In this document: positions 1 to 9,825 of the stretch, piece after piece | Numbering within the stretch: position 1 is the first letter of the stretch | Layout: every line of letters starts with the position of its first letter | NCBI GenBank assembly: GCA_964429355.1 | Contig: CAYSCH010000192.1 | Coordinates: forward strand, 1 to 17,609 | DNA: 17,609 bases | Reading direction: 5' to 3' | Source of the DNA: JAAYAY01 sp964429355 | GTDB lineage: Bacteria; Planctomycetota; Planctomycetia; Pirellulales; Thermoguttaceae | Made by a program: the position numbers and the translations under genes | Notes under the pieces: generated by a model | Databases searched by the model: none | Told to the model about the DNA's origin: nothing | The model's input: the letters and a program-made list of their open reading frames with translations, nothing else

Positions 1-155
1 CGGTGGAACTCACCGAGACGGCCGGCTGGACCAGCCGCATCTTCCGCTCCATCGACCCCTGGCCCTTCAGATACTGGCTTTTCCGGTGGGAACTGGGTAC
101 GCTAACGGAGGGACTGTCTGAGTCAGCAGCCTTTCCGGTGGTGGTGATCCAATCG

Positions 156-1337
156 ATGCGCGTGGCTGTGATCCAAACAACTCGCAACCGGGCCGGCGGC
201 TTTTTTGCCCCCCTCGCCCTGCGACCAGAAGGCCGGTGGGCTGCCGCACCGTTTTTTGCGGCCATCCTCCTGGCCACGCTCCAGGGCTGCCAGCCCAAAA
301 CCGAGTCCCCACCCCTCGGTCGGTTCGAGAGAATCTGGGGAGCCCGCGGTATTTCTGACGGGCGATTCCAGAAACCCCGGGCCATGGCCATCGACTCGCA
401 AGACCGAATCTACGTGGTCGATATGACCGCCAGGATCCAGGTCTTCGACCGAGAAGGCCGATTCCTGCGTGCCTGGAGCACACCGGACCACGAGTTCGGC
501 AAGCCAACAGGGCTTTCCATCGGCATCGATGGCCGCGTACTCGTGGCCGATACCCACTACGCCCGTGTGCTGATCTACACGCCCGAGGGCCGACTCGTCC
601 AGACCCTCGGGGGCCAGAAGGGCGAGGGACCCGGCCAGTTCGGCTTGGTCACTGACGCCGTACAGGACTCGGCCGGCAATTTCTATGTGGCAGAATACGG
701 GGAATACGATCGGATCCAGAAATTCTCACCGGCCGGAGAGTATCTTACCCAGTGGGGGGGGCACGGTTCCGACCCGGGCCAGTTCATCCGCCCTCAGAAC
801 TTGGCCGTCGATCGGGAGAACCGGATCTGGGTCACCGATGCCTGCAACCATCGTATCCAGGTCTTCGACGGCGAAGGAAATCTCCTTCGCGTCTGGGGGA
901 CCCAGGGTGGCGCCGCAGGCCAGATGCAATATCCTTATGATCTCATCCTGGCAAGAAACGGTTGCGTGCTGGTGAGCGAATTTGGAGGGCACCGGATCCA
1001 GTGCTTCGACTCGGCCGGACACTCCTTGGGAACGTGGGGATCTCAAGGACGGGGCGAGGGACAGCTCTTCAATCCGTGGGCCCTGGCCCAGGATAGTAGC
1101 GGAAGGATTCATGTCCTCGACACCAACAATCACCGCGTCCAGGTGGTGTGCCCTCTGCCGGGATTGTTCGACCGCGCGAGTCTCGCGCCGACAACCAGAT
1201 CACCCACAAAGCCCGTCGATGGGTCTGGAAAACCTGCAGCCGATCTCAGAACCTGGGGCGATTTTCACAATTCCTGTCTGCGGGGACCTTCCGTCGCAAT
1301 TTTGAAACCGCTCAACTGCCGGTTCACCCCGGTATAA
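156..1337 (+). CDS. NHL-repeat (six-bladed propeller) lipoprotein
   Basis: Predicted outer-surface or periplasmic lipoprotein made of NHL repeats, a beta-propeller fold used for binding proteins or ligands; no enzymatic role can be read from it. From the ATG at 156 a basic N-terminal region and a hydrophobic stretch end in a lipobox-like LQGC, with the acylated Cys at about residue 45. Six NHL-type units follow from about residue 57 to 330, each with the pattern 'G.GQF..P..lavD..g.iyVaD..nhRIQvF...G' and most closing with a WG pair. The last 60 residues are low-complexity and carry no repeat. The frame is open back to the window edge (GTG at 3), so a longer start or fusion with an upstream gene cannot be excluded. 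I chose 156 because it places the lipobox correctly, although I see no good Shine-Dalgarno there. The next gene starts 18 nt downstream, so it is probably cotranscribed with the vWA/MoxR genes. Confidence 0.8.
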   Translation: MRVAVIQTTRNRAGGFFAPLALRPEGRWAAAPFFAAILLATLQGCQPKTESPPLGRFERIWGARGISDGRFQKPRAMAIDSQDRIYVVDMTARIQVFDREGRFLRAWSTPDHEFGKPTGLSIGIDGRVLVADTHYARVLIYTPEGRLVQTLGGQKGEGPGQFGLVTDAVQDSAGNFYVAEYGEYDRIQKFSPAGEYLTQWGGHGSDPGQFIRPQNLAVDRENRIWVTDACNHRIQVFDGEGNLLRVWGTQGGAAGQMQYPYDLILARNGCVLVSEFGGHRIQCFDSAGHSLGTWGSQGRGEGQLFNPWALAQDSSGRIHVLDTNNHRVQVVCPLPGLFDRASLAPTTRSPTKPVDGSGKPAADLRTWGDFHNSCLRGPSVAILKPLNCRFTPV

Positions 1338-1355
1338 ACGGAGCCGTTCGGCAAG

Positions 1356-4300
1356 ATGTTCGACTACCGAATCACATTCGAATCGCCGTGGTATCTCCTG
1401 CTGCTGGCAGTGATTCCCGTCCTCTGGTGGTTCAGCTATCGGGGGCTGGCGCCGCTGGGCCGTTTGCGCCGTTTCCTGGCACTTTCCTTGCGCACCGTGA
1501 TCCTGCTGGCGTTCATCGCCGCCCTGGCCGACGTGCAGATGGTGCGGATCAGCAACCGGCTGACGGTGATCTACTTGCTGGACCAGTCGCTGAGTATTCC
1601 CGTCGAACAACGCAGGGCGATGATCGAATATGTCAACGAAGAGATCCGGGCCCACCGCCAGGATAACGACCGTGCCGGCGTGATCGTGTTCGGGCGCGAG
1701 GCAGCCATCGAGATTCCCCCCTTCGACGACGATGTGCAGTTGACCGAGTTGATCGAGAGCCTTCTCGACCAGGACTTCACCAATCTTTCGGCCGCCATTC
1801 GCCTGGCGCAGGCCACGTTTCCGGAAGACGCCGCCAAACGTATCGTCGTCGTCAGCGACGGCAACGAGAACATCGGCGACGCCCTCAAACAGGCCCAGAA
1901 CTTGGTGGACGACGGCGTGGGAATCGACGTCGTGCCAATCCTCTACGATCGGCGCGGCGAAGTCATCCTGGATCGGGTGGCCGCTGCCGGGAACATTCGC
2001 AAGGGAAATCCCTTCGATTTGAAGGTTGTGCTGACCAACCTGACCGAGCCGGCGCCGGGCGACGACGGATCGGTCCCGGGCACCCTGGTCATTCGCCGCG
2101 GGGAAGACGTGGTCAGCGAAGAGAAGATCACCCTGGCGCCCGGCAAGCAGGTCTTCACCGCCCGGCAGAGAATCGACGACGTCGGCTTCCACCGCTATGA
2201 AGCCAAGTTTCTGCCCGAGAAGGCGGAAGACGACGCGATGCGGCAGAACAACGTGGCCACCACCTTCAGCTACATCCGGGGCAAAGGGCAGGTTCTGCTC
2301 ATCGAAGACGCTGACGACCCCGGCCAGTACCAGCGGCTGGTGGAGGCCCTCCAGCGGCAAAACATTGAGGTGGACATCCGCAGCGGGGAGCTCCCCTTCA
2401 CGGATCTGGCCCAACTCCAGCAGTACGATACGGTCGTCTTGGCCAACGTCCCGCGCGAGAATTTCACCGATGCCCAGATCGAAATGCTCGTAAGAAATAC
2501 CCAGCAACTGGGCGGAGGGCTGGTGATGATGGGCGCCCCCAACGGTTTCGGGGCCGGCGGCTGGACGAACACGTCGATCGAGAAGGCCATGCCCGTGGAT
2601 TTCCAGATCAAGGCGGCCAAGGTGATTCCCCGGGGCGCGCTGGTGATGATGATGCACGCCTCCGAGATGGCCGAGGGCAACTTCTGGCAGAAGAAGATCG
2701 CCGAAGAGGCCCTCAAGGCCCTGGGACCTCGCGATTATTGCGGCGTGCTCCACTACGACAACCAGGCCGCAACCAAGTGGCTCTGGAAGCCCGGAATGGC
2801 CACCGTCGGCGAGAATCGCAACATCATGCTGGGCCGAATCAGCCGAATGGTCCCCGGCGACATGCCCCATTTCGATCCGGCCATGGTCCTCGCCCAGCAA
2901 GGGTTCGCCAGCCTCGCCGATGCCGCCGTGAAACACATGATCGTGATCAGCGACGGCGACCCCAGTCCACCCAGCGCCGCATCCGTCAGGGCGATGAAGA
3001 ATCTGAACGTCACCGTCTCCACCGTGGCGGTCGGCACCCACGGCCCGGCCGGAAGCAGTGTTCTCAGCGACCTGGCCAAGCAGACGGGCGGCAAATACTA
3101 CGCCGTTCGAAGCGCCAATGCCCTGCCCAAAATCTTCCAGCGCGAGGCCCGGCGGGTCGCCCAGCCCCTGATCTACGAAAATGCCGCCGGAGTCCAGCCG
3201 GAAGTCCGCTTCCCCCACGAGATGATCCGCGGAATCGAGGGACCGCTCCCCAAGATCACCGGCTATGTCATGACGACCGTCAAGGAGAATCCCCTCGTGG
3301 AAGTCTCCCTCGTCTCGCCCCTGCCGGGAGCCGAGAAAAATCGGACCATTCTGGCCAGTTGGACCTACGGGCTCGGCCGAACCGTCGCCTACACGACCGA
3401 TACGGGGGCGCGCTACGCGACGCCCTGGACCGGATGGGAAGACTACGACAAGTTCTTCAGCCAGATGATCGTCTGGTCCATGCGCCCCCTCGGCGATGAA
3501 GGCAAATTCAGCGTCTCCACGGAAGAGAAGGACGGACGGATCGAGGTCGTCGTCAACGCCCTCGATAAGAACGACGACTTCCTCAATTACCTCAACATGA
3601 CCGGCACCGTCGTCGGGCCCAATCTCGAACCGGTCGAACTCAAGCTGGAACAGGCCGCTCCCGGCCGTTACCAGGGGTCCTTTGCCGGCCGCGATGCGGG
3701 GAGCTACTTCGTGGTGGTCAGCCCCGGCGCCGAAATGGCCCCCTTGCGAACTGGGGTAAACGTGCCCTACAGCGAGGAGTTTCGCAGCCGCGAGGCCAAC
3801 GAGGCCCTCCTCGGCCAGCTTCCCGCTCTGGAGCCGAAGGGGGGAAAGGCGGGAAAGCTCCTCCCCTCGCTCGATCGGTTCGGCGATGTGAAACCCCTGC
3901 TCGAGTTCGACACCTACCGCCACGACCTGGCCAGGGCCTTCAGCAGTCAGGATATCTGGTTCCTGGTCGTGCTCCTGGCGGCGTGGCTCCTGTTCTTCGA
4001 CGTGTTTGTTCGGCGCGTGCAAGTGAACTTCGCCTGGGTCCCGGCGCTGGCCGGCCGGGTCACCGCCCGACTTTTCGGACGCCCGCAGCCCGCCCCCCAG
4101 ATCGAGACGATCGACCGGCTCCGAAGCCGCAAGGCCGAAGTGGCAGGCCAGGTCGAACAACTCCGGTCGACGTCGCGGTTCGAGGCGACGAGAGAATCGG
4201 CAAGCGATCAGCCGATCGATCTGGCCGCCCCCCCTCCCGAATCGCTCGACACCAAGGCCCAGGCCCCCAGTCTTGTCGACCAGGAGAAGAGCGAGGAAGA

Positions 4301-4361
4301 AACCTACACCTCCCGGCTCCTCCAGGCCAAGAAGAAGGCGTGGAAAGACCAGGGAAAATAG
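1356..4361 (+). CDS. Large membrane protein with vWA domain and glutamine-amidotransferase-like region
   Basis: 1001 residues, probably anchored in the cytoplasmic membrane with a large extracytoplasmic middle. Two hydrophobic segments lie at the N-terminus (about 12-28 and 41-59) and one near the C-terminus (about 867-885), followed by a charged cytoplasmic tail of about 115 residues. The first vWA domain (about 70-210) has an intact metal-binding MIDAS motif: D76-x-S78-x-S80, a TNL at 142-144, and SDG at 167-169. Residues 310-405 resemble the class I glutamine-amidotransferase-like fold, ending in a GGGLVMMGAPNGFGAGGW-type turn and lacking a catalytic Cys. A second vWA-like region (about 426-605) retains ISDGD at 531-535, but its DxSxS is replaced by H434-A-S-E-M. 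The family occurs beside MoxR and DUF58 genes in planctomycetes (known association); function is unproven. An SD-like GGAG precedes the ATG. Confidence 0.85.
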   Translation: MFDYRITFESPWYLLLLAVIPVLWWFSYRGLAPLGRLRRFLALSLRTVILLAFIAALADVQMVRISNRLTVIYLLDQSLSIPVEQRRAMIEYVNEEIRAHRQDNDRAGVIVFGREAAIEIPPFDDDVQLTELIESLLDQDFTNLSAAIRLAQATFPEDAAKRIVVVSDGNENIGDALKQAQNLVDDGVGIDVVPILYDRRGEVILDRVAAAGNIRKGNPFDLKVVLTNLTEPAPGDDGSVPGTLVIRRGEDVVSEEKITLAPGKQVFTARQRIDDVGFHRYEAKFLPEKAEDDAMRQNNVATTFSYIRGKGQVLLIEDADDPGQYQRLVEALQRQNIEVDIRSGELPFTDLAQLQQYDTVVLANVPRENFTDAQIEMLVRNTQQLGGGLVMMGAPNGFGAGGWTNTSIEKAMPVDFQIKAAKVIPRGALVMMMHASEMAEGNFWQKKIAEEALKALGPRDYCGVLHYDNQAATKWLWKPGMATVGENRNIMLGRISRMVPGDMPHFDPAMVLAQQGFASLADAAVKHMIVISDGDPSPPSAASVRAMKNLNVTVSTVAVGTHGPAGSSVLSDLAKQTGGKYYAVRSANALPKIFQREARRVAQPLIYENAAGVQPEVRFPHEMIRGIEGPLPKITGYVMTTVKENPLVEVSLVSPLPGAEKNRTILASWTYGLGRTVAYTTDTGARYATPWTGWEDYDKFFSQMIVWSMRPLGDEGKFSVSTEEKDGRIEVVVNALDKNDDFLNYLNMTGTVVGPNLEPVELKLEQAAPGRYQGSFAGRDAGSYFVVVSPGAEMAPLRTGVNVPYSEEFRSREANEALLGQLPALEPKGGKAGKLLPSLDRFGDVKPLLEFDTYRHDLARAFSSQDIWFLVVLLAAWLLFFDVFVRRVQVNFAWVPALAGRVTARLFGRPQPAPQIETIDRLRSRKAEVAGQVEQLRSTSRFEATRESASDQPIDLAAPPPESLDTKAQAPSLVDQEKSEEETYTSRLLQAKKKAWKDQGK

Positions 4362-4378
4362 CGACCGGCGAAGAATTG

Positions 4379-4427
4379 CGAAATCCGAATATCGAACTAC
4401 GAACGACAACTGACAACGGATGAATAG
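4379..4427 (+). repeat. Degenerate 7-bp periodic repeat between genes
   Basis: Seven consecutive heptamers fit a CGAAnnn/CAAnnnn pattern: CGAAATC, CGAATAT, CGAACTA, CGAACGA, CAACTGA, CAACGGA, TGAATAG. They fill most of the 75-nt gap between the vWA gene and moxR and stop 9 nt before the moxR ATG. AT content is clearly higher than in the flanking genes. Similar heptameric tracts are known in bacterial intergenic DNA (for example short tandemly repeated sequences in cyanobacteria); any role here is inference. Confidence 0.6.
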
Positions 4428-4436
4428 GACACTTCT

Positions 4437-5441
<1,005 letters not shown>

Positions 5442-5443
5442 CC

Positions 5444-6337
5444 ATGGCAACCAATACCAACGGCGACCTGCTGAGCCCTGAACTGCTGGCCAAGCTCGAA
5501 CGGATGGAGCTGGTGAGCCGGAAGATCTTCCGCGGGCGCATGAAAGGCGAACGCCGCAGCCGGCGCAAGGGGCAGAGTGTGGAATTTGCCGATTTCCGCA
5601 ACTATGTGCACGGCGACGATCTGCGGTTTATCGATTGGAACAGCTACGCCCGGCTCGACCGCCTGTTCCTGAAAATGTTCATGGAAGAGGAAGACCTTCA
5701 CTTCTACGCGATCGTCGACGCAAGCCCCTCGATGAATTTCGGCGAGCCGACCAAGTTCCGTTACGCGCAGCAGTTGGCGGCCGCCCTGGGATTCATCGGC
5801 TTGGTGCGAGGCGACCGGGTCAAGGTGCTGTCGATGGGCGAGTCGGCCGCCCGTCCGGCCCCGGCGCTGCGCGGCCGGCAGCAGTTGTGGCGGATGCTCG
5901 AGCACCTCGGCGGCCTGGAACCGAACGAGCAGTTCTCCCTGGCCGAAGCCGCCAGGAGTTTCTGCGTTCGCAACTCGGGAAAGGGGATCCTGGTTCTGAT
6001 CACCGACCTCATGGACAAGTCGGGCTACGAGCAGGCCCTGCGCTATCTGCTGGCCCAGGATTTCGATATCTATCTCATTCACCTCCTGTCGGTGGAAGAA
6101 TTCGAGCCCGAACTCCAGGGCGACTTGCGGCTGATCGACTGTGAAGACGGCGACATGGCCGAGGTGACCGTCACCGGGCCGCTCCTGAAACGCTACAAGC
6201 GGACGCTGAGCGCCTTCATCGAGCAGGCTCGCGATTTCTGCAACCGCCGGGGTATCCTGTACTTCCCGGCGAGAAACGACGTGCCGATCGATCGGTTGAT
6301 CAGCGGGTATTTGCGGCAGCGAGGATTGGTGCGCTGA
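5444..6337 (+). CDS. DUF58 domain protein (vWA-like)
   Basis: 297 residues, probably cytoplasmic, with no membrane segment. The DUF58 signature runs from about residue 50 to 70 in the form 'DFRnYvhGDDlRfIDWnsyAR'. It leads into a vWA-like fold with a MIDAS-type D92-A-S94-P-S96. DUF58 proteins are encoded beside MoxR ATPases and are presumed partners or clients (family knowledge); the biochemical role is not settled. The ATG at 5444 lies 2 nt after the moxR stop, with GAGAAGGA at 5424-5431 inside the end of moxR as Shine-Dalgarno, which implies translational coupling. The frame is open further upstream, but that stretch overlaps moxR and is not family-like. Its stop overlaps the next start by one base (TGATG). 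Confidence 0.93.
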   Translation: MATNTNGDLLSPELLAKLERMELVSRKIFRGRMKGERRSRRKGQSVEFADFRNYVHGDDLRFIDWNSYARLDRLFLKMFMEEEDLHFYAIVDASPSMNFGEPTKFRYAQQLAAALGFIGLVRGDRVKVLSMGESAARPAPALRGRQQLWRMLEHLGGLEPNEQFSLAEAARSFCVRNSGKGILVLITDLMDKSGYEQALRYLLAQDFDIYLIHLLSVEEFEPELQGDLRLIDCEDGDMAEVTVTGPLLKRYKRTLSAFIEQARDFCNRRGILYFPARNDVPIDRLISGYLRQRGLVR

Positions 6338-8397
6338 TGTTTCTGAACATGCTCTCGTGGTGGCAATGGTTGATCCTGGCGGCGGTTCCGCCGGCCATCA
6401 TCGCGCTCTATTTCCTCAAGCTGAAACGCCGCCCTCTCGAAGTGCCCAGCACCTATCTCTGGCACAAATCGATCGAGGATCTCCACGTCAACACGATCTG
6501 GCAGCGGTTGCGGCGCAACCTGCTCCTGTTCCTGCAGCTCCTTCTCGTCCTCCTCGTCATGGCGGCCGTGCTGCGGCCGGGAATGAAGGGAGCCAGGCTG
6601 CTGGGCAACCGGTTCATCTTCCTCGTCGACAGCTCGGCGAGCATGCAGTCGACCGACGTGGAAGGCTCGCGGCTGGACAGCGCCAAACGCTCCGCCCGCG
6701 AGGCGATCGAGCTCATGCAGCCGGACGACGTGGCCATGGTGGTGAGCTTCTCCAGTACACCAAAGGTCGAGCAGATGTTCACCAAGAGCAAGCGGGCCCT
6801 CCTGCGGAGCGTCGACGAGATCAAGCCCACGAACCGGCCGACGTCGCTCTCGGAGGCCCTCAAGGTGGCCTCCGGCCTGGCCAATCCGGGCCGTAGCGCC
6901 AGCGACGCCACCGACGTGCAGGTGGCCGAGGCCAAACCGGCCACGCTCTACATCTTCAGCGACGGCAACTTCCCTGAAACCAACATCGCCCTGGGCAATC
7001 TCGAACCGGTCTACATGCCGATCGGAACCGACGGGGCGGCCAACGTGGGCATCGCCATCTTCAACGTTCGCCGCAACGAATCGCGACCCGATCAGCTTCA
7101 GGCCTTCGCCCGGCTGGAAAACCACAGCACAGCCCAGGCCACCGTGTCGCTGGAACTCCTGCTCGACAACGAAACCATCGACTCGGACCGGCTCCAGATC
7201 GGCCCCGGGGAAGCCCACGGCTTCGATCGCGACCTGGGAGCCTTGGAAACCGGCAATCTGCGATTGGTGATCACCAAGGCCGAGTTTCTCACCGCCGAGG
7301 GCGCCACCATGACGGATCAATTCCCCCTCGACAACCAGGCCTGGACGGTCGCCCGCAAGAACCGGCCCGCCAATGTCCTCCTGATCACAACGCGCTGCGA
7401 GGCGCTGCAATTCGCGCTCAGTACCGGCCTGGCCGCGAAACTGGCCAGCGTGACGATCCAGTCGCCCGATGTGCTGGCCGACGAGAAGAGCGAGTACTAC
7501 CGGCGCGAGGCCGTGGGGGCCTACGACCTGGTGATCTACGATCGCTGCCGCCCCAAGGTCATGCCGCAGGCCAATACCTTCTTCCTGGGCGCCCTGCCTG
7601 TCACGGCCGTCGAAGTCGCAGCCGAGAAGGAAGGGGGCCAACCCCGCCGGATCGAGATCTGGCAAACGGAAGAGCGCGTCGACGGGCCCAAAATCATCGA
7701 CATCGATTCCTCCCACCCGCTCACCCAGTGGGTCGCCATGGACAACGTGCTCATCGCCGAGGCCACCCCGATCAAGGTTCCTCCGGGAGGCAACGTGCTG
7801 ATTGATTCGCATCTTGGCCCCCTGATGGCGATCGCTCCCCGCGAGGGTTTCGAAGATCTCGTGCTCGGCTTCCCTTTCATTGAGGAAATCGTCGGCCAGG
7901 ACGGCGTCGAGCGGCTCCGGGCGGCGACGAACTGGCAGGGGCGTTCCGGTTTCCCCGTGTTCATGCTCAACCTGCTCCAGTATTTCGGCGGCGGGCAGGG
8001 GGGACTCGACGCCCTTTCGGCCCAACCGGGCGGGCAGGTCGACCTGCAGGGACCGGTACCGGAGAAACCCCTCGATGTTGTCAGCCCCAGCGGCGAAAGG
8101 GCCAAGGTGCCTGTCGGTAAGCTCGGACGCGGCAAGTTCACCGGCACCGAGGAACTGGGCATTTACGAAGTGCGGAGCGATGGCAAGCCGATCGACCATT
8201 TCTCGGTCAATCTCTTCGACAAGGCCGAGAGCGATATTGCCGTCCGCCAGCAGATCCAGATCGGACACGTGCCGGTCAAGGGCAAAACCTCAGACTGGGA
8301 ACCGGCCCGCAAAGAATTCTGGAAATACATCCTCCTGGCCGGCTTCCTCCTCCTGTTGTTCGAGTGGTGGATATATCACCGTAGGGTTTACGTCTGA
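6337..8397 (+). CDS. BatA-type membrane vWA protein
   Basis: 686 residues. The N-terminus matches the BatA/DUF1550 type: a first hydrophobic segment (about 8-27), then the basic 'LKLKRRPLEVPSTYLW' region, then a second hydrophobic segment (about 61-79). A vWA domain follows with the MIDAS D98-S-S100-A-S102, a TSL near residue 169 and an FSDGN near 209. The middle is a large region of beta-rich character, presumably outside the cytoplasm, and the C-terminus has a third membrane segment (about 662-678) with a short basic tail. In the Bat system such proteins work with MoxR and DUF58 partners in the membrane (established association, Bacteroides aerotolerance). The ATG overlaps the DUF58 stop by one base, so it is translationally coupled. 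It is the last gene of this operon; the next gene is convergent. Confidence 0.9.
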   Translation: MFLNMLSWWQWLILAAVPPAIIALYFLKLKRRPLEVPSTYLWHKSIEDLHVNTIWQRLRRNLLLFLQLLLVLLVMAAVLRPGMKGARLLGNRFIFLVDSSASMQSTDVEGSRLDSAKRSAREAIELMQPDDVAMVVSFSSTPKVEQMFTKSKRALLRSVDEIKPTNRPTSLSEALKVASGLANPGRSASDATDVQVAEAKPATLYIFSDGNFPETNIALGNLEPVYMPIGTDGAANVGIAIFNVRRNESRPDQLQAFARLENHSTAQATVSLELLLDNETIDSDRLQIGPGEAHGFDRDLGALETGNLRLVITKAEFLTAEGATMTDQFPLDNQAWTVARKNRPANVLLITTRCEALQFALSTGLAAKLASVTIQSPDVLADEKSEYYRREAVGAYDLVIYDRCRPKVMPQANTFFLGALPVTAVEVAAEKEGGQPRRIEIWQTEERVDGPKIIDIDSSHPLTQWVAMDNVLIAEATPIKVPPGGNVLIDSHLGPLMAIAPREGFEDLVLGFPFIEEIVGQDGVERLRAATNWQGRSGFPVFMLNLLQYFGGGQGGLDALSAQPGGQVDLQGPVPEKPLDVVSPSGERAKVPVGKLGRGKFTGTEELGIYEVRSDGKPIDHFSVNLFDKAESDIAVRQQIQIGHVPVKGKTSDWEPARKEFWKYILLAGFLLLLFEWWIYHRRVYV

Positions 8398-8435
8398 TTA
8401 TCATATCACACGGTGGCCTGCAAGTTACCCGGAGT

Positions 8436-8452
8436 GCAGGTACTTGCCCTGC
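8436..8452. terminator. Weak hairpin in convergent gap
   Basis: GCAGG and CCTGC form a 5-bp stem around a 7-nt loop in the 94-bp gap between two convergent genes, where a bidirectional terminator is expected. The stem is short and is not followed by a clear T-run on either strand, so this is only a candidate. Confidence 0.2.
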
Positions 8453-8491
8453 CTTTCTGGGACGGTCCATACTCGTGGCACGGGTCTTTTC

Positions 8492-9760
8492 CTATTCAGG
8501 GCTGGCCACCGGGGGGCCGCTGGCCTTTGGGCCGGCCAGCCCGTTCGGCCTCGACCAGATCACCCGCGCCACAAACGTGCTGCCGTCGGCCCCGCGGGGA
8601 TCGGGTTTGCCGTCGGCCATGTACTCGGAAACGGTCACCCACGACTCGCTCGGATTGATGGCCGCCGCTCCGAAGTTGCCTAACTGGGAGCCCCGTTCGG
8701 CGATGAGAACTCTCTCCGTCGACCGCAGTACGCAGAGATTCTCGGGATCGACTTGGGCAAGAAAGAGCGGTGCCCGGTGGCGGAAGATGTGGTCGTTATT
8801 GGCACCGCTGCGGGTGTAGGCAAGAAACAACGCATCGCTGTGGACCAGCCAGTGCTGCTGCGTGTTGTAGCTCCCCAGTTCCTGGCCGTCATCGAAGGTC
8901 CACGGCCGGATCGCCCCGAACTGCAGCCCGTCGCTGCTCGTGGCGACATAGCCCTTCACATCGTTGCGGATCGTCATGTAATACCGATCCTTGAACTTCA
9001 CCAGCGACGGTTCGCAGAGCCCGCGCTCGACATTCAGCCTCAGTTCCGTTCCGTGCTCCAGGTAGGTCAGCTTCCGCCCGTCGAACCGGCAGCGGACAAC
9101 GGTGACCGAGGCCGGCACATCGGCTGAATCTGCGAAGTAGATCGGGACGAGCACGGTTCCGTCCGATTCGACCATCCACTGGGAGCAGCCGTTGCGGGCG
9201 AAATCAAACTTCTCGTCGGGCGGCATCTCGAGGGTCTGCCAGGCGGACCAGGTTCCCGTTCTCGGGTCATAAATGGCGTAGGCCGTCTGGCTGGGACGCT
9301 TTGTGTCGGAGAGCTGTTCACCCTGGGGGCTGTAGCGAACACTGCACCCGATGGCCAGGAGCTGGCCGGTGGGCTCATGCCAGCCGGGCGTGACGTCGGC
9401 CACCGCCACCACGACTCCGCTGGACTGGCGCGTCCAACCCAGTTCGGGAATCTCGACCGGTCCGGTCCACGAGCCGCCCAGGTCGTCGGTCCGCATCGTC
9501 CACATGCCGGAGTAGTAGTCCGACACCTTCAGGTGCTTCTGCAACGTCATCACGACGGCCGGCCCGCCGTCTTTGCCCGCTCCCGGAATCGCTGCCGCCC
9601 GGGGATGGAACCAGCAGAACTCGGGCGTCAATGCCTGCTGGACGACCTCGACCTTGACCGTGAAGTCAACCGGCGTTGATTCTTCGCCGAGAACGAGGCT
9701 TCCCGAGGCCAAGACAATCGGGCCGGCCACACCCAGCCAATACAACCATTGATACTTCAT
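8492..9760 (-). CDS. Secreted sialidase/BNR-repeat-like protein
   Basis: 422 residues. A signal peptide is visible at about 1-25 (MKYQWLYW then a hydrophobic run to SLVLG), so the protein is exported. The body resembles the sialidase-like six-bladed propeller superfamily. A good Asp-box (T/S-x-D-x-G-x-S-W) is present as TDDLGGSW at residues 91-98, and a degenerate one lies near 274-281. R54 in 'HPRAAAIPG' sits where the FRIP-type arginine would be. R265, R317 and E250 are further candidates for sialidase-type active-site residues, but this is inference, and the substrate may not be sialic acid. The ATG at 9760 is preferred over the upstream start at 9829 because it begins directly at the signal peptide and has GGGAGA about 10 nt upstream. 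It lies 65 nt behind the M28 peptidase gene on the same strand and may be cotranscribed with it. Confidence 0.8.
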   Translation of the reverse strand: MKYQWLYWLGVAGPIVLASGSLVLGEESTPVDFTVKVEVVQQALTPEFCWFHPRAAAIPGAGKDGGPAVVMTLQKHLKVSDYYSGMWTMRTDDLGGSWTGPVEIPELGWTRQSSGVVVAVADVTPGWHEPTGQLLAIGCSVRYSPQGEQLSDTKRPSQTAYAIYDPRTGTWSAWQTLEMPPDEKFDFARNGCSQWMVESDGTVLVPIYFADSADVPASVTVVRCRFDGRKLTYLEHGTELRLNVERGLCEPSLVKFKDRYYMTIRNDVKGYVATSSDGLQFGAIRPWTFDDGQELGSYNTQQHWLVHSDALFLAYTRSGANNDHIFRHRAPLFLAQVDPENLCVLRSTERVLIAERGSQLGNFGAAAINPSESWVTVSEYMADGKPDPRGADGSTFVARVIWSRPNGLAGPKASGPPVASPE

Positions 9761-9777
9761 CGTCCGTATCTCCCATG

Positions 9778-9795
9778 GGTGACACCGGTGACACT
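9778..9795. repeat. 9-bp tandem duplication upstream of sialidase-like gene
   Basis: GGTGACACC is followed directly by GGTGACACT, an 8/9 tandem pair containing the palindrome CACCGGTG. It lies 18 bp upstream of the sialidase-like start, in the short gap after the M28 gene. It could be an operator or chance. Confidence 0.35.
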
Positions 9796-9825
9796 CGCCG
9801 TTAACTCCCCGCTCACGGCCCTGAT

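Noticed and set aside
6193..8268. A 691-residue open frame on the minus strand opposite the BatA-type gene.
   Set aside because: Same cause: a shadow of a strongly biased, well-supported gene; rich in Gly, His, Asp and Val without any domain pattern.
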